A stretch of DNA of 64,000 bases from Cylicocyclus nassatus (GCA_958299035.1 CATQJL010000305.1:34919733-34983732), one strand, 5' to 3'. Positions 23,931 through 37,098 are shown, counted from the first letter of the stretch. Notes: generated from the sequence alone by a model not told the origin. Made by a program: numbers and translations.

Positions 23931-26047
23931 CGTGAGCCTTGACACTCCTTCGTGAGCCTTGACACTCCTTCGTGAGCCTTGACACTCCTTCGTAGGCCTT
24001 GACACTCCTTCGTGAGCCTTGACACTCCTTCGTAGGCCTTGACACTCTTTCGTGAGCCTTGACACTCCTTCGTAGGCCTTGACACTCCTTCGTGAGCTTT
24101 GACACTCCTTCGTGAGCCTTGACACTCCTTCGTGAGCCTTGACACTCCTTCGTAGGCCTTGACACTCCTTCGTGAGCCTTGACACTCCTTCGTAGGCCTT
24201 GACACTCCTTCGTGAGCCTTGACACTCCTTCGTAGGCCTTGACTCTCCTTCGTAGGCCTTGACACTCCTTCGTGAGCCTTGACACTCCTTCGTGAGCCTT
24301 GACACTCCTTCGTAGGCCTTGACACTCCTTCGTGAGCCTTGACACTCCTTCGTAGGCCTTGACACTCCTTCGTGAGCCTTGACACTCCTTCGTAGGCCTT
24401 GACACTCCTTCGTGAGCCTTGACACTCCTTCGTAGGCCTTGACACTCCTTTGTGAGCCTTGACACTCCTTCGTGAGCCTTGACACTCCTTCGAAGGTCTT
24501 GACACTCCATCGTGAGCCTTAACACTCCTTCGTGAGCCTTGACACTCCTTCGTAGGCCTTGACACTCCTTCGTAGGCCTTGACACTCCTTCGTGAGCCTT
24601 AACACTCCTTCGTAGGCCTTGACACTCCTCGTGAGCCTTGGCACTCCTTCGTAGGCCTTGACACTCCTTCGTGAGCCTTGACACTCCTTCGTAGGCCTTG
24701 ACACTCCTTCGTGAGCCTTGACACTCCTTCGTGAGCCTTGACACTCCTTCGTAGGCCTTGACACTCCTTCGTGAGCCTTGACACTCCTTCGCGAGCCTTG
24801 ACACTCCTTCGTAGGCCTTGACACTCCTTCGTAGGCCTTGACACTCCTTCGTGAGCCTTGACACTCCTTCGTAGGCCTTGACACTCCTTCGTAGGCCTTG
24901 ACACTTTCGTGAGCCTTGACACTCCTTCGTAGGCCTTGGCACTCCTTCGTGAGCCTTGACACTCCTTCGTGAGCCTTGACACTCCTTCGTGAGCCTTGAC
25001 ACTCCTTCGTGAGCCTTGACACTCCTTCGTGAGCCTTGACACTCTTTCGTGAGCCTTGACACTCCTTCGTGAGCCTTGACACTCCTTCGTAGGCCTTGAC
25101 ACTCTTTCGTGAGCCTTGACACTCCTTCGTAGGCCTTGACACTCCTTCGTGAGCCTTGACACTCCTTCGTGAGCCTTGACTCTCCTTCGTGAGCCTTGAC
25201 ACTCCTTCGTAGGCCTTGACACTCCTTCGTGAGCCTTGACACTCCTTCGTAGGCCTTGACACTCCTTCGTGAGCCTTGACACTCCTTCGTAGGCCTTGAC
25301 TCTCCTTCGTAGGCCTTGACACTCCTTCGTGAGCCTTGACACTCCTTCGTGAGCCTTGACTCTCCTTCGTAGGCCTTGACACTCCTTCGTGAGCCTTGAC
25401 ACTCCTTCGTAGGCCTTGACACTCCTTCGTGAGCCTTGACACTCCTTCGTAGGCCTTGACACTCCTTCGTGAGCCTTGACACTCCTTCGTAGGCCTTGAC
25501 ACTCCTTCGTGAGCCTTGACACTCCTTCGTGACCCTTGACACTCCTTCGTGAGCCTTGACACTCCTTCGTAGGCCTTGACACTCCTTCGTGAGCCTTGAC
25601 ACTCCTTCGTGAGCCTTGACACTCCTTCGTGAGCCTTGACACTCCTTCGTAGGCCTTGACACTCCTTCGTGAGCCTTGACACTCCTTCGTAGGCCTTGAC
25701 ACTCCTTCGTGAGCCTTGACACTCCTTCGTGAGCCTTGACACTCCTTCGTGAGCCTTGACACTCCTTCGTGAGCCTTGACACTCCTGCGTAGGCCTTGAC
25801 GCTCCTTCGTGAGCCTTGACACTCCTTCGTGAGCCTTGACACTCCTTCGTGAGCCTTGACACTCCTTCGTAGGCCTTGACACTCCTTCGTGAGCCTTGAC
25901 ACTCCTTCGTAAGCCTTGACACTCCTTCGTAGGCCTTGACACTCCTTCGTGAGCCTTGACACTCCTTCGTGAGCCTTGACACTCCTTCGTAGGCCTTGAC
26001 ACTCCTTCGTGAGCCTTGACACTCCTTCGTAGGCCTTGACACTCCTT
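23931..26047. repeat. 2,117-bp higher-order repeat, copy 1
   Basis: 106 units minus 3 bp (one 19-bp and one 18-bp unit). Contains CGAAGGTCTT (24,491), CCATCG before TTAAC (24,519), a second TTAAC 80 bp later (24,599), CGCGAG (24,790), the 18-bp unit (24,890), the CCTGCG/GACGCT marker (about 25,793) and CGTAAGCC (about 25,908). It differs from copies 2 and 3 in reading CACTCC near 24,066, where they have CACTTTTTCG. Confidence 0.88.
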
Positions 26048-28164
26048 CGTGAGCCTTGACACTCCTTCGTGAGCCTTGACACTCCTTCGTGAGCCTTGAC
26101 ACTCCTTCGTAGGCCTTGACACTCCTTCGTGAGCCTTGACACTCCTTCGTAGGCCTTGACACTCTTTCGTGAGCCTTGACACTTTTTCGTAGGCCTTGAC
26201 ACTCCTTCGTGAGCTTTGACACTCCTTCGTGAGCCTTGACACTCCTTCGTGAGCCTTGACACTCCTTCGTAGGCCTTGACACTCCTTCGTGAGCCTTGAC
26301 ACTCCTTCGTAGGCCTTGACACTCCTTCGTGAGCCTTGACACTCCTTCGTAGGCCTTGACTCTCCTTCGTAGGCCTTGACACTCCTTCGTGAGCCTTGAC
26401 ACTCCTTCGTGAGCCTTGACACTCCTTCGTAGGCCTTGACACTCCTTCGTGAGCCTTGACACTCCTTCGTAGGCCTTGACACTCCTTCGTGAGCCTTGAC
26501 ACTCCTTCGTAGGCCTTGACACTCCTTCGTGAGCCTTGACACTCCTTCGTAGGCCTTGACACTCCTTTGTGAGCCTTGACACTCCTTCGTGAGCCTTGAC
26601 ACTCCTTCGAAGGTCTTGACACTCCATCGTGAGCCTTAACACTCCTTCGTGAGCCTTGACACTCCTTCGTAGGCCTTGACACTCCTTCGTAGGCCTTGAC
26701 ACTCCTTCGTGAGCCTTAACACTCCTTCGTAGGCCTTGACACTCCTCGTGAGCCTTGGCACTCCTTCGTAGGCCTTGACACTCCTTCGTGAGCCTTGACA
26801 CTCCTTCGTAGGCCTTGACACTCCTTCGTGAGCCTTGACACTCCTTCGTGAGCCTTGACACTCCTTCGTAGGCCTTGACACTCCTTCGTGAGCCTTGACA
26901 CTCCTTCGCGAGCCTTGACACTCCTTCGTAGGCCTTGACACTCCTTCGTAGGCCTTGACACTCCTTCGTGAGCCTTGACACTCCTTCGTAGGCCTTGACA
27001 CTCCTTCGTAGGCCTTGACACTTTCGTGAGCCTTGACACTCCTTCGTAGGCCTTGGCACTCCTTCGTGAGCCTTGACACTCCTTCGTGAGCCTTGACACT
27101 CCTTCGTGAGCCTTGACACTCCTTCGTGAGCCTTGACACTCCTTCGTGAGCCTTGACACTCTTTCGTGAGCCTTGACACTCCTTCGTGAGCCTTGACACT
27201 CCTTCGTAGGCCTTGACACTCTTTCGTGAGCCTTGACACTCCTTCGTAGGCCTTGACACTCCTTCGTGAGCCTTGACACTCCTTCGTGAGCCTTGACTCT
27301 CCTTCGTGAGCCTTGACACTCCTTCGTAGGCCTTGACACTCCTTCGTGAGCCTTGACACTCCTTCGTAGGCCTTGACACTCCTTCGTGAGCCTTGACACT
27401 CCTTCGTAGGCCTTGACTCTCCTTCGTAGGCCTTGACACTCCTTCGTGAGCCTTGACACTCCTTCGTGAGCCTTGACTCTCCTTCGTAGGCCTTGACACT
27501 CCTTCGTGAGCCTTGACACTCCTTCGTAGGCCTTGACACTCCTTCGTGAGCCTTGACACTCCTTCGTAGGCCTTGACACTCCTTCGTGAGCCTTGACACT
27601 CCTTCGTAGGCCTTGACACTCCTTCGTGAGCCTTGACACTCCTTCGTGACCCTTGACACTCCTTCGTGAGCCTTGACACTCCTTCGTAGGCCTTGACACT
27701 CCTTCGTGAGCCTTGACACTCCTTCGTGAGCCTTGACACTCCTTCGTGAGCCTTGACACTCCTTCGTAGGCCTTGACACTCCTTCGTGAGCCTTGACACT
27801 CCTTCGTAGGCCTTGACACTCCTTCGTGAGCCTTGACACTCCTTCGTGAGCCTTGACACTCCTTCGTGAGCCTTGACACTCCTTCGTGAGCCTTGACACT
27901 CCTGCGTAGGCCTTGACGCTCCTTCGTGAGCCTTGACACTCCTTCGTGAGCCTTGACACTCCTTCGTGAGCCTTGACACTCCTTCGTAGGCCTTGACACT
28001 CCTTCGTGAGCCTTGACACTCCTTCGTAAGCCTTGACACTCCTTCGTAGGCCTTGACACTCCTTCGTGAGCCTTGACACTCCTTCGTGAGCCTTGACACT
28101 CCTTCGTAGGCCTTGACACTCCTTCGTGAGCCTTGACACTCCTTCGTAGGCCTTGACACTCCTT
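26048..28164. repeat. 2,117-bp higher-order repeat, copy 2
   Basis: All markers lie exactly 2,117 bp after those of copy 1: TTAAC at 26,636 and 26,716, 18-bp unit at 27,007, CCTGCG near 27,901. The conceptual translation of 2,004 bp starting at 26,716 equals that starting at 24,599, so the copies are nearly or fully identical over that span. Confidence 0.9.
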
Positions 28165-30281
28165 CGTGAGCCTTGACACTCCTTCGTGAGCCTTGACACT
28201 CCTTCGTGAGCCTTGACACTCCTTCGTAGGCCTTGACACTCCTTCGTGAGCCTTGACACTCCTTCGTAGGCCTTGACACTCTTTCGTGAGCCTTGACACT
28301 TTTTCGTAGGCCTTGACACTCCTTCGTGAGCTTTGACACTCCTTCGTGAGCCTTGACACTCCTTCGTGAGCCTTGACACTCCTTCGTAGGCCTTGACACT
28401 CCTTCGTGAGCCTTGACACTCCTTCGTAGGCCTTGACACTCCTTCGTGAGCCTTGACACTCCTTCGTAGGCCTTGACTCTCCTTCGTAGGCCTTGACACT
28501 CCTTCGTGAGCCTTGACACTCCTTCGTGAGCCTTGACACTCCTTCGTAGGCCTTGACACTCCTTCGTGAGCCTTGACACTCCTTCGTAGGCCTTGACACT
28601 CCTTCGTGAGCCTTGACACTCCTTCGTAGGCCTTGACACTCCTTCGTGAGCCTTGACACTCCTTCGTAGGCCTTGACACTCCTTTGTGAGCCTTGACACT
28701 CCTTCGTGAGCCTTGACACTCCTTCGAAGGTCTTGACACTCCATCGTGAGCCTTAACACTCCTTCGTGAGCCTTGACACTCCTTCGTAGGCCTTGACACT
28801 CCTTCGTAGGCCTTGACACTCCTTCGTGAGCCTTAACACTCCTTCGTAGGCCTTGACACTCCTCGTGAGCCTTGGCACTCCTTCGTAGGCCTTGACACTC
28901 CTTCGTGAGCCTTGACACTCCTTCGTAGGCCTTGACACTCCTTCGTGAGCCTTGACACTCCTTCGTGAGCCTTGACACTCCTTCGTAGGCCTTGACACTC
29001 CTTCGTGAGCCTTGACACTCCTTCGCGAGCCTTGACACTCCTTCGTAGGCCTTGACACTCCTTCGTAGGCCTTGACACTCCTTCGTGAGCCTTGACACTC
29101 CTTCGTAGGCCTTGACACTCCTTCGTAGGCCTTGACACTTTCGTGAGCCTTGACACTCCTTCGTAGGCCTTGGCACTCCTTCGTGAGCCTTGACACTCCT
29201 TCGTGAGCCTTGACACTCCTTCGTGAGCCTTGACACTCCTTCGTGAGCCTTGACACTCCTTCGTGAGCCTTGACACTCTTTCGTGAGCCTTGACACTCCT
29301 TCGTGAGCCTTGACACTCCTTCGTAGGCCTTGACACTCTTTCGTGAGCCTTGACACTCCTTCGTAGGCCTTGACACTCCTTCGTGAGCCTTGACACTCCT
29401 TCGTGAGCCTTGACTCTCCTTCGTGAGCCTTGACACTCCTTCGTAGGCCTTGACACTCCTTCGTGAGCCTTGACACTCCTTCGTAGGCCTTGACACTCCT
29501 TCGTGAGCCTTGACACTCCTTCGTAGGCCTTGACTCTCCTTCGTAGGCCTTGACACTCCTTCGTGAGCCTTGACACTCCTTCGTGAGCCTTGACTCTCCT
29601 TCGTAGGCCTTGACACTCCTTCGTGAGCCTTGACACTCCTTCGTAGGCCTTGACACTCCTTCGTGAGCCTTGACACTCCTTCGTAGGCCTTGACACTCCT
29701 TCGTGAGCCTTGACACTCCTTCGTAGGCCTTGACACTCCTTCGTGAGCCTTGACACTCCTTCGTGACCCTTGACACTCCTTCGTGAGCCTTGACACTCCT
29801 TCGTAGGCCTTGACACTCCTTCGTGAGCCTTGACACTCCTTCGTGAGCCTTGACACTCCTTCGTGAGCCTTGACACTCCTTCGTAGGCCTTGACACTCCT
29901 TCGTGAGCCTTGACACTCCTTCGTAGGCCTTGACACTCCTTCGTGAGCCTTGACACTCCTTCGTGAGCCTTGACACTCCTTCGTGAGCCTTGACACTCCT
30001 TCGTGAGCCTTGACACTCCTGCGTAGGCCTTGACGCTCCTTCGTGAGCCTTGACACTCCTTCGTGAGCCTTGACACTCCTTCGTGAGCCTTGACACTCCT
30101 TCGTAGGCCTTGACACTCCTTCGTGAGCCTTGACACTCCTTCGTAAGCCTTGACACTCCTTCGTAGGCCTTGACACTCCTTCGTGAGCCTTGACACTCCT
30201 TCGTGAGCCTTGACACTCCTTCGTAGGCCTTGACACTCCTTCGTGAGCCTTGACACTCCTTCGTAGGCCTTGACACTCCTT
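28165..30281. repeat. 2,117-bp higher-order repeat, copy 3
   Basis: Markers again shift by 2,117 bp: TTAAC at 28,753 and 28,833, 18-bp unit at 29,124, CCTGCG at about 30,020. The match to the period stops at about 30,301, one unit past the third full copy, so the array is an almost exact trimer. Confidence 0.89.
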
Positions 30282-30600
30282 CGTGAGCCTTGACACTCCT
30301 TCGTAGGCCTTGACACTCCTTCGTGAGCCTTAACACTCCTTCGTGAGCCTTGACACTCCTTCGTAGGCCTTGACACTCCTTCGTAGGCCTTGACACTCCT
30401 TCGTGAGCCTTGACACTCCTTCGTAGGCCTTGACACTCCTTCGTGAGCCTTGACACTCCTTCGTAGGCCTTGACACTCCTTCGTGAGCCTTGACACTCCT
30501 TCGTAGGCCTTGACTCTCCTTCGTAGGCCTTGACACTCTTTCGTGAGCCTTGACACTCCTTCGTGAGCCTTGACACTCCTTCGTGAGCCTTGACACTCCT
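29941..30600. repeat. 660-bp tandem duplication, copy 1
   Basis: 33 units, unit-by-unit equal to 30,601-31,260 except CGTAAGCC at about 30,142, which is CGTGAGCC in copy 2. It includes the CCTGCG/GACGCT marker and the TTAAC at 30,330. It overlaps the right end of the third 2,117-bp copy, so the duplication happened after that array had formed. Confidence 0.88.
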
Positions 30601-31260
30601 TCGTGAGCCTTGACACTCCTTCGTGAGCCTTGACACTCCTTCGTGAGCCTTGACACTCCTTCGTGAGCCTTGACACTCCTGCGTAGGCCTTGACGCTCCT
30701 TCGTGAGCCTTGACACTCCTTCGTGAGCCTTGACACTCCTTCGTGAGCCTTGACACTCCTTCGTAGGCCTTGACACTCCTTCGTGAGCCTTGACACTCCT
30801 TCGTGAGCCTTGACACTCCTTCGTAGGCCTTGACACTCCTTCGTGAGCCTTGACACTCCTTCGTGAGCCTTGACACTCCTTCGTAGGCCTTGACACTCCT
30901 TCGTGAGCCTTGACACTCCTTCGTAGGCCTTGACACTCCTTCGTGAGCCTTGACACTCCTTCGTAGGCCTTGACACTCCTTCGTGAGCCTTAACACTCCT
31001 TCGTGAGCCTTGACACTCCTTCGTAGGCCTTGACACTCCTTCGTAGGCCTTGACACTCCTTCGTGAGCCTTGACACTCCTTCGTAGGCCTTGACACTCCT
31101 TCGTGAGCCTTGACACTCCTTCGTAGGCCTTGACACTCCTTCGTGAGCCTTGACACTCCTTCGTAGGCCTTGACTCTCCTTCGTAGGCCTTGACACTCTT
31201 TCGTGAGCCTTGACACTCCTTCGTGAGCCTTGACACTCCTTCGTGAGCCTTGACACTCCT
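30601..31260. repeat. 660-bp tandem duplication, copy 2
   Basis: Directly abuts copy 1. CCTGCG near 30,680 and TTAAC at 30,990 are the shifted markers. The order departs at 31,261 (A-unit in place of G-unit). Confidence 0.88.
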
Positions 31261-33049
31261 TCGTAGGCCTTGACACTCCTTCGTGAGCCTTGACACTCCT
31301 TTGTAGGCCTTGACACTCCTTCGTGAGCCTTGACACTCCTTCGTAGGCCTTGACACTCCTTCGTAGGCCTTGACACTCCTTCGTGAGCCTTGACACTCCT
31401 TCGTAGGCCTTGACACTCCTTCGTGAGCCTTGACACTCCTTCGTAGGCCTTGACTCTCCTTCGTAGGCCTTGACACTCCTTCGTGAGCCTTGACACTCCT
31501 TCGTGAGCCTTGACACTCCTTCGTAGGCCTTGACACTCCTTCGTGAGCCTTGACACTCCTTCGTAGGCCTTGACACTCCTTCGTGAGCCTTGACACTCCT
31601 TCGTAGGCCTTGACACTCCTTCGTGAGCCTTGACACTCCTTCGTAGGCCTTGACACTCCTTCGTGAGCCTTGACACTCCTTCGTAGGCCTTGACACTCCT
31701 TCGTGAGCCTTGACACTCCTTCGTAGGCCTTGACACTCTTTCGTGAGCATTGACACTCCTTCGTGAGCCTTGACACTCCTTCGTGAGCCTTGACACTCCT
31801 TCGTAGGCCTTGACACTCCTTCGTAGGCCTTGACACTCCTTCGTGAGCCTTGACACTCCTTCGTAGGCCTTGACACTCCTTCGTGAGCCTTGACACTCCT
31901 TCGTAGGCCTTGACACTCCTTCGTGAGCCTTGACACTCCTTCGTAGGCCTTGACACTCCTTCGTGAGCCTTGACACTCCTTCGTAGGCCTTGACTCTCCT
32001 TCGTAGGCCTTGACACTCTTTCGTGAGCCTTGACACTCTTTCGTGAGCATTGACACTCCTTCGTGAGCCTTGACACTCCTTCGTGAGCCTTGACACTCCT
32101 TCGTAGGCCTTGACACTCCTTCGTGAGCCTTGACACCCCTTCGTAGGCCTTGACACTCCTTCGTGAGCCTTGACACTCCTTCGTAGGCCTTGACTCTCCT
32201 TCTTAGGCCTTGACACTCCTTCGTGAGCCTTGACACTCCTTCGTAGGCCTTGACACTCCTTCGTAGGCCTTGACACTCCTTCGTGAGCCTTGACACTCCT
32301 TCGTGAGCCTTGACACTCCTTCGTAGGCCTTGACACTCCTTCGTGAGCCTTGACACTCCTTCGTGAGCCTTGACACTCCTTCGTAGGCCTTGACACTCCT
32401 TCGTGAGCCTTGACACTCCTTCGTGAGCCTTGACACTCCTTCGTGAGCCTTGACACTCCTTCGTGAGCCTTGACACTCCTTCGTAGGCCTTGACACTCCT
32501 TCGTGAGCCTTGACACTCCTTCGTAGGCCTTGACACTCCTTCGTGAGCCTTGACACTCCTTCGTGACCCTTGACACTCCTTCGTAGGCCTTGACACTCCT
32601 TCGTGAGCCTTAACACTCCTTCGCGAGCCTTGACACTCCTTCGTAGGCCTTGACACTCCTTCGTAGGTCTTGACACTCCTTCGTGAGCCTTGACACTCCT
32701 TCGTGAGCCTTGACACTCCTTCGTGAGCCTTGACACTCCTTCGTGAGCCTTGACACTCCTTCGTAGGCCTTGACACTCCTTCGTGAGCCTTGACACTCCT
32801 TCGTAGGCCTTGACACTCCTTCGTGAGCCTTGACACTCCTTCGTGACCCTTGACACTCCTTCGTAGGCCTTGACACTCCTTCGTGAGCCTTAACACTCCT
32901 TCGCGAGCCTTGACACTCCTTCGTAGGCCTTGACACTCCTTCGTAGGCCTTGACACTCCTTCGTGAGCCTTGACACTCCTTCGTAGGCCTTGACACTCCT
33001 TCGTAGGCCTTGACACTCCTTCGTAGGCCTTGACACTCCTTCGTGAGCC
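31261..33049. repeat. Domain II segment without a clear tandem period
   Basis: A mix of A- and G-units with GACTCTCC and CTCTTTCG variants, a CTTCTTAGG unit at about 32,201, TTAAC at 32,610 and 32,890, and two CGCGAG units (near 32,632 and 32,902) that lack the following 18-bp unit. Part of it (from 30,990 to beyond 31,302) is repeated 3,557 bp downstream, as shown by the shared CTTTGTAGG unit at 31,302 and 34,859. Confidence 0.68.
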
Positions 33050-34560
33050 TTAACACTCCTTCGTAGGCCTTGACACTCCTCGTGAGCCTTGGCACTCCTT
33101 CGTAGGCCTTGACACTCCTTCGTGAGCCTTGACACTCCTTCGTAGGCCTTGACACTCCTTCGTGAGCCTTGACAATCCTTCGTGAGCCTTGACACTCCTT
33201 CGTAGGCCTTGACACTCCTTCGTGAGCCTTAACACTCCTTCGCGAGCCTTGACACTCCTTCGTAGGCCTTGACACTCCTTCGTAGGCCTTGACACTCCTT
33301 CGTGAGCCTTGACACTCCTTCGTAGGCCTTGACACTCCTTCGTAGGCCTTGACACTTTCGTGAGCCTTGACACTCCTTCGTAGGCCTTGGCACTCCTTCG
33401 TGAGCCTTGACACTCCTTCGTGAGCCTTGACACTCCTTCGTGAGCCTTGACACTCCTTCGTGAGCCTTGACACTCCTTCGTGAGCCTTGACACTCTTTCG
33501 TGAGCCTTGATACTCCTTCGTGAGCCTTGACACTCCTTCGTAGGCCTTGACACTCTTTCGTGAGCCTTGACACTCCTTCGTAGGCCTTGACACTCCTTCG
33601 TGAGCCTTGACACTCCTTCGTGAGCCTTGACTCTCCTTCGTGAGCCTTGACACTCCTTCGTAGGCCTTGACACTCCTTCGTGAGCCTTGACACTCCTTCG
33701 TAGGCCTTGACACTCCTTCGTGAGCCTTGACACTCCTTCGTAGGCCTTGACTCTCCTTCGTAGGCCTTGACACTCCTTCGTGAGCCTTGACACTCCTTCG
33801 TGAGCCTTGACTCTCCTTCGTAGGCCTTGACACTCCTTCGTGAGCCTTGACACTCCTTCGTAGGCCTTGACACTCCTTCGTGAGCCTTGACACTCCTTCG
33901 TAGGCCTTGACACTCCTTCGTGAGCCTTGACACTCCTTCGTAGGCCTTGACACTCCTTCGTGAGCCTTGACACTCCTTCGTGACCCTTGACACTCCTTCG
34001 TGAGCCTTGACACTCCTTCGTAGGCCTTGACACTCCTTCGTGAGCCTTGACACTCCTTCGTGAGCCTTGACACTCCTTCGTGAGCCTTGACACTCCTTCG
34101 TAGGCCTTGACACTCCTTCGTGAGCCTTGACACTCCTTCGTAGGCCTTGACACTCCTTCGTGAGCCTTGACACTCCTTCGTGAGCCTTGACACTCCTTCG
34201 TGAGCCTTGACACTCCTTCGTGAGCCTTGACACTCCTGCGTAGGCCTTGACGCTCCTTCGTGAGCCTTGACACTCCTTCGTGAGCCTTGACACTCCTTCG
34301 TGAGCCTTGACACTCCTTCGTAGGCCTTGACACTCCTTCGTGAGCCTTGACACTCCTTCGTGAGCCTTGACACTCCTTCGTAGGCCTTGACACTCCTTCG
34401 TGAGCCTTGACACTCCTTCGTGAGCCTTGACACTCCTTCGTAGGCCTTGACACTCCTTCGTGAGCCTTGACACTCCTTCGTAGGCCTTGACACTCCTTCG
34501 TGAGCCTTGACACTCCTTCGTAGGCCTTGACACTCCTTCGTGAGCCTTAACACTCCTTCG
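33050..34560. repeat. Diverged partial copy of the 2,117-bp repeat
   Basis: Matches 28,833-30,340 at an offset of 4,217 bp, with the same 19-bp unit, CGCGAG, 18-bp unit, CCTGCG/GACGCT marker and terminal TTAAC (34,547). At least four point differences are visible: GACAATCC near 33,171, TTAAC at 33,229, GATACTCC near 33,510, and CGTGAG at 34,359 in place of CGTAAG. It is therefore more diverged than the trimer copies are from each other. Confidence 0.8.
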
Positions 34561-37098
34561 TGAGCCTTGACACTCCTTCGTAGGCCTTGACACTCCTTCG
34601 TAGGCCTTGACACTCCTTCGTGAGCCTTGACACTCCTTCGTAGGCCTTGACACTCCTTCGTGAGCCTTGACACTCCTTCGTAGGCCTTGACACTCCTTCG
34701 TGAGCCTTGACACTCCTTCGTAGGCCTTGACTCTCCTTCGTAGGCCTTGACACTCTTTCGTGAGCCTTGACACTCCTTCGTGAGCCTTGACACTCCTTCG
34801 TGAGCCTTGACACTCCTTCGTAGGCCTTGACACTCCTTCGTGAGCCTTGACACTCCTTTGTAGGCCTTGACACTCCTTCGTGAGCCTTGACACTCCTTCG
34901 TAGGCCTTGACACTCCTTCGTAGGCCTTGACACTCCTTCGTGAGCCTTGACACTCCTTCGTAGGCCTTGACACTCCTTCGTGAGCCTTGACACTCCTTCG
35001 TAGGCCTTGACTCTCCTTCGTAGGCCTTGACACTCCTTCGTGAGCCTTGACACTCCTTCGTGAGCCTTGACACTCCTTCGTAGGCCTTGACACTCCTTCG
35101 TGAGCCTTGACACTCCTTCGTAGGCCTTGACACTCCTTCGTGAGCCTTGACACTCCTTCGTAGGCCTTGACACTCCTTCGTGAGCCTTGACACTCCTTCG
35201 TAGGCCTTGACACTCCTTCGTGAGCCTTGACACTCCTTCGTAGGCCTTGACACTCCTTCGTGAGCCTTGACACTCCTTCGTAGGCCTTGACACTCCTTCG
35301 TAGGCCTTGACACTCCTTCGTAGGCCTTGACACTCCTTCGTGAGCCTTGACACTCCTTCGTAGGCCTTGACACTCCTTCGTGAGCCTTGACACTCCTTCG
35401 TAGGCCTTGACACTCCTTCGTGAGCCTTGACACTCCTTCGTAGGCCTTGACACTCCTTCGTGAGCCTTGACACTCCTTCGTAGGCCTTGACTCTCCTTCG
35501 TAGGCCTTGACACTCTTTCGTGAGCCTTGACACTCTTTCGTGAGCATTGACACTCCTTCGTGAGCCTTGACACTCCTTCGTGAGCCTTGACACTCCTTCG
35601 TGAGCCTTGACACTCCTTCGTAGGCCTTGACTCTCCTTCGTAGGCCTTGACACTCCTTCGTGAGCCTTGACACTCCTTCGTGAGCCTTGACACTCCTTCG
35701 TAGGCCTTGACACTCCTTCGTGAGCCTTGACACTCCTTCGTAGGCCTTGACACTCCTTCGTGAGCCTTGACACTCCTTCGTAGGCCTTGACACTCCTTCG
35801 TGAGCCTTGACACTCCTTCGTAGGCCTTGACACTCCTTCGTGAGCCTTGACACTCCTTCGTAGGCCTTGACACTCCTTCGTGAGCCTTGACACTCCTTCG
35901 TAGGCCTTGACACTCCTTCGTAGGCCTTGACACTCCTTCGTGAGCCTTGACACTCCTTCGTGAGCCTTGACACTCCTTCGTAGGCCTTGACACTCCTTCG
36001 TGAGCCTTGACACTCCTTCGTAGGCCTTGACGCTCCTTCGTGAGCCTTGACACTCCTTCGTGAGCCTTGACACTCCTTCGTGAGCCTTGACACTCCTTCG
36101 TAGGCCTTGACTCTCCTTCGTGAGCCTTGACACTCTTTCGTGAGCCTTGACACTCTTTCGTGAGCATTGACACTCCTTCGTAGGCCTTGACACTCCCTCG
36201 TAGGCCTTGACACTCCTTTGTGAGCCTTGACACTCCATCGTGAGCCTTGACACTCCTTCGTAGGCCTTGACACTCCATCGTGAGCCTTGACACTCCTTCG
36301 TGAGCCTTGACACTCCTTCGTAGGCCTTGACACTCCTTCGTGAGCCTTAACACTCCTTCGTGAGCCTTGACACTCCTTCGTAGGCCTTGACACTCCTTCG
36401 TGAGCCTTGACACTCCTTCGTAGGCCTTGACTCTCCTTCGTAGGCCTTGACACTCTTTCGTGAGCCTTGACACTCCTTCGTGAGCCTTGACACTCCTTCG
36501 TGAGCCTTGACACTCCTTCGTAGGCCTTGACACTCCTTCGTGAGCCTTGACACTCCTTCGTAGGCCTTGACACTCTTTCGTGAGCATTGACACTCCTTCG
36601 TGAGCCTTGACACTCCTTCGTGAGCCTTGACACTCCTTCGTAGGCCTTGACACTCCTTCGTGAGCCTTGACACTCCTTCGTAGGCCTTGACACTCCTTCG
36701 TGAGCCTTGACACTCCTTCGTGAGCCTTGACACTCCTTCGTAGGCCTTGACACTCCTTCGTGAGCCTTGACACTCCTTCGTGAGCCTTGACACTCCTTCG
36801 TAGGCCTTGACACTCCTTCGTGAGCCTTGACACTCCTTCGTAGGCCTTGACACTCCTTCGTGAGCCTTGACACTCCTTCGTAGGCCTTGACACTCCTTCG
36901 TGAGCCTTGACACTCCTTCGTAGGCCTTGACACTCCTTCGTGAGCCTTGACACTCCTTCGTAGGCCTTGACACTCCTTCGTGAGCCTTGACACTCCTTCG
37001 TAGGCCTTGACACTCCTTCGTGAGCCTTGACACTCCTTCGTGAGCCTTGACACTCCTTCGTAGGCCTTGACACTCTTTCGTGAGCATTGACACTCCTT
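34561..37098. repeat. Domain II right part, mixed order
   Basis: A/G units in 20-bp register with CTCTTTCG, CGTGAGCATT and GACTCTCC variants and TTAAC at 36,347. A short variant-rich stretch at about 36,161-36,300 holds, within a few units, CTCTTTCG + GAGCATT, CCCTCG, CTTTGTG and two CCATCG units. Confidence 0.7.
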
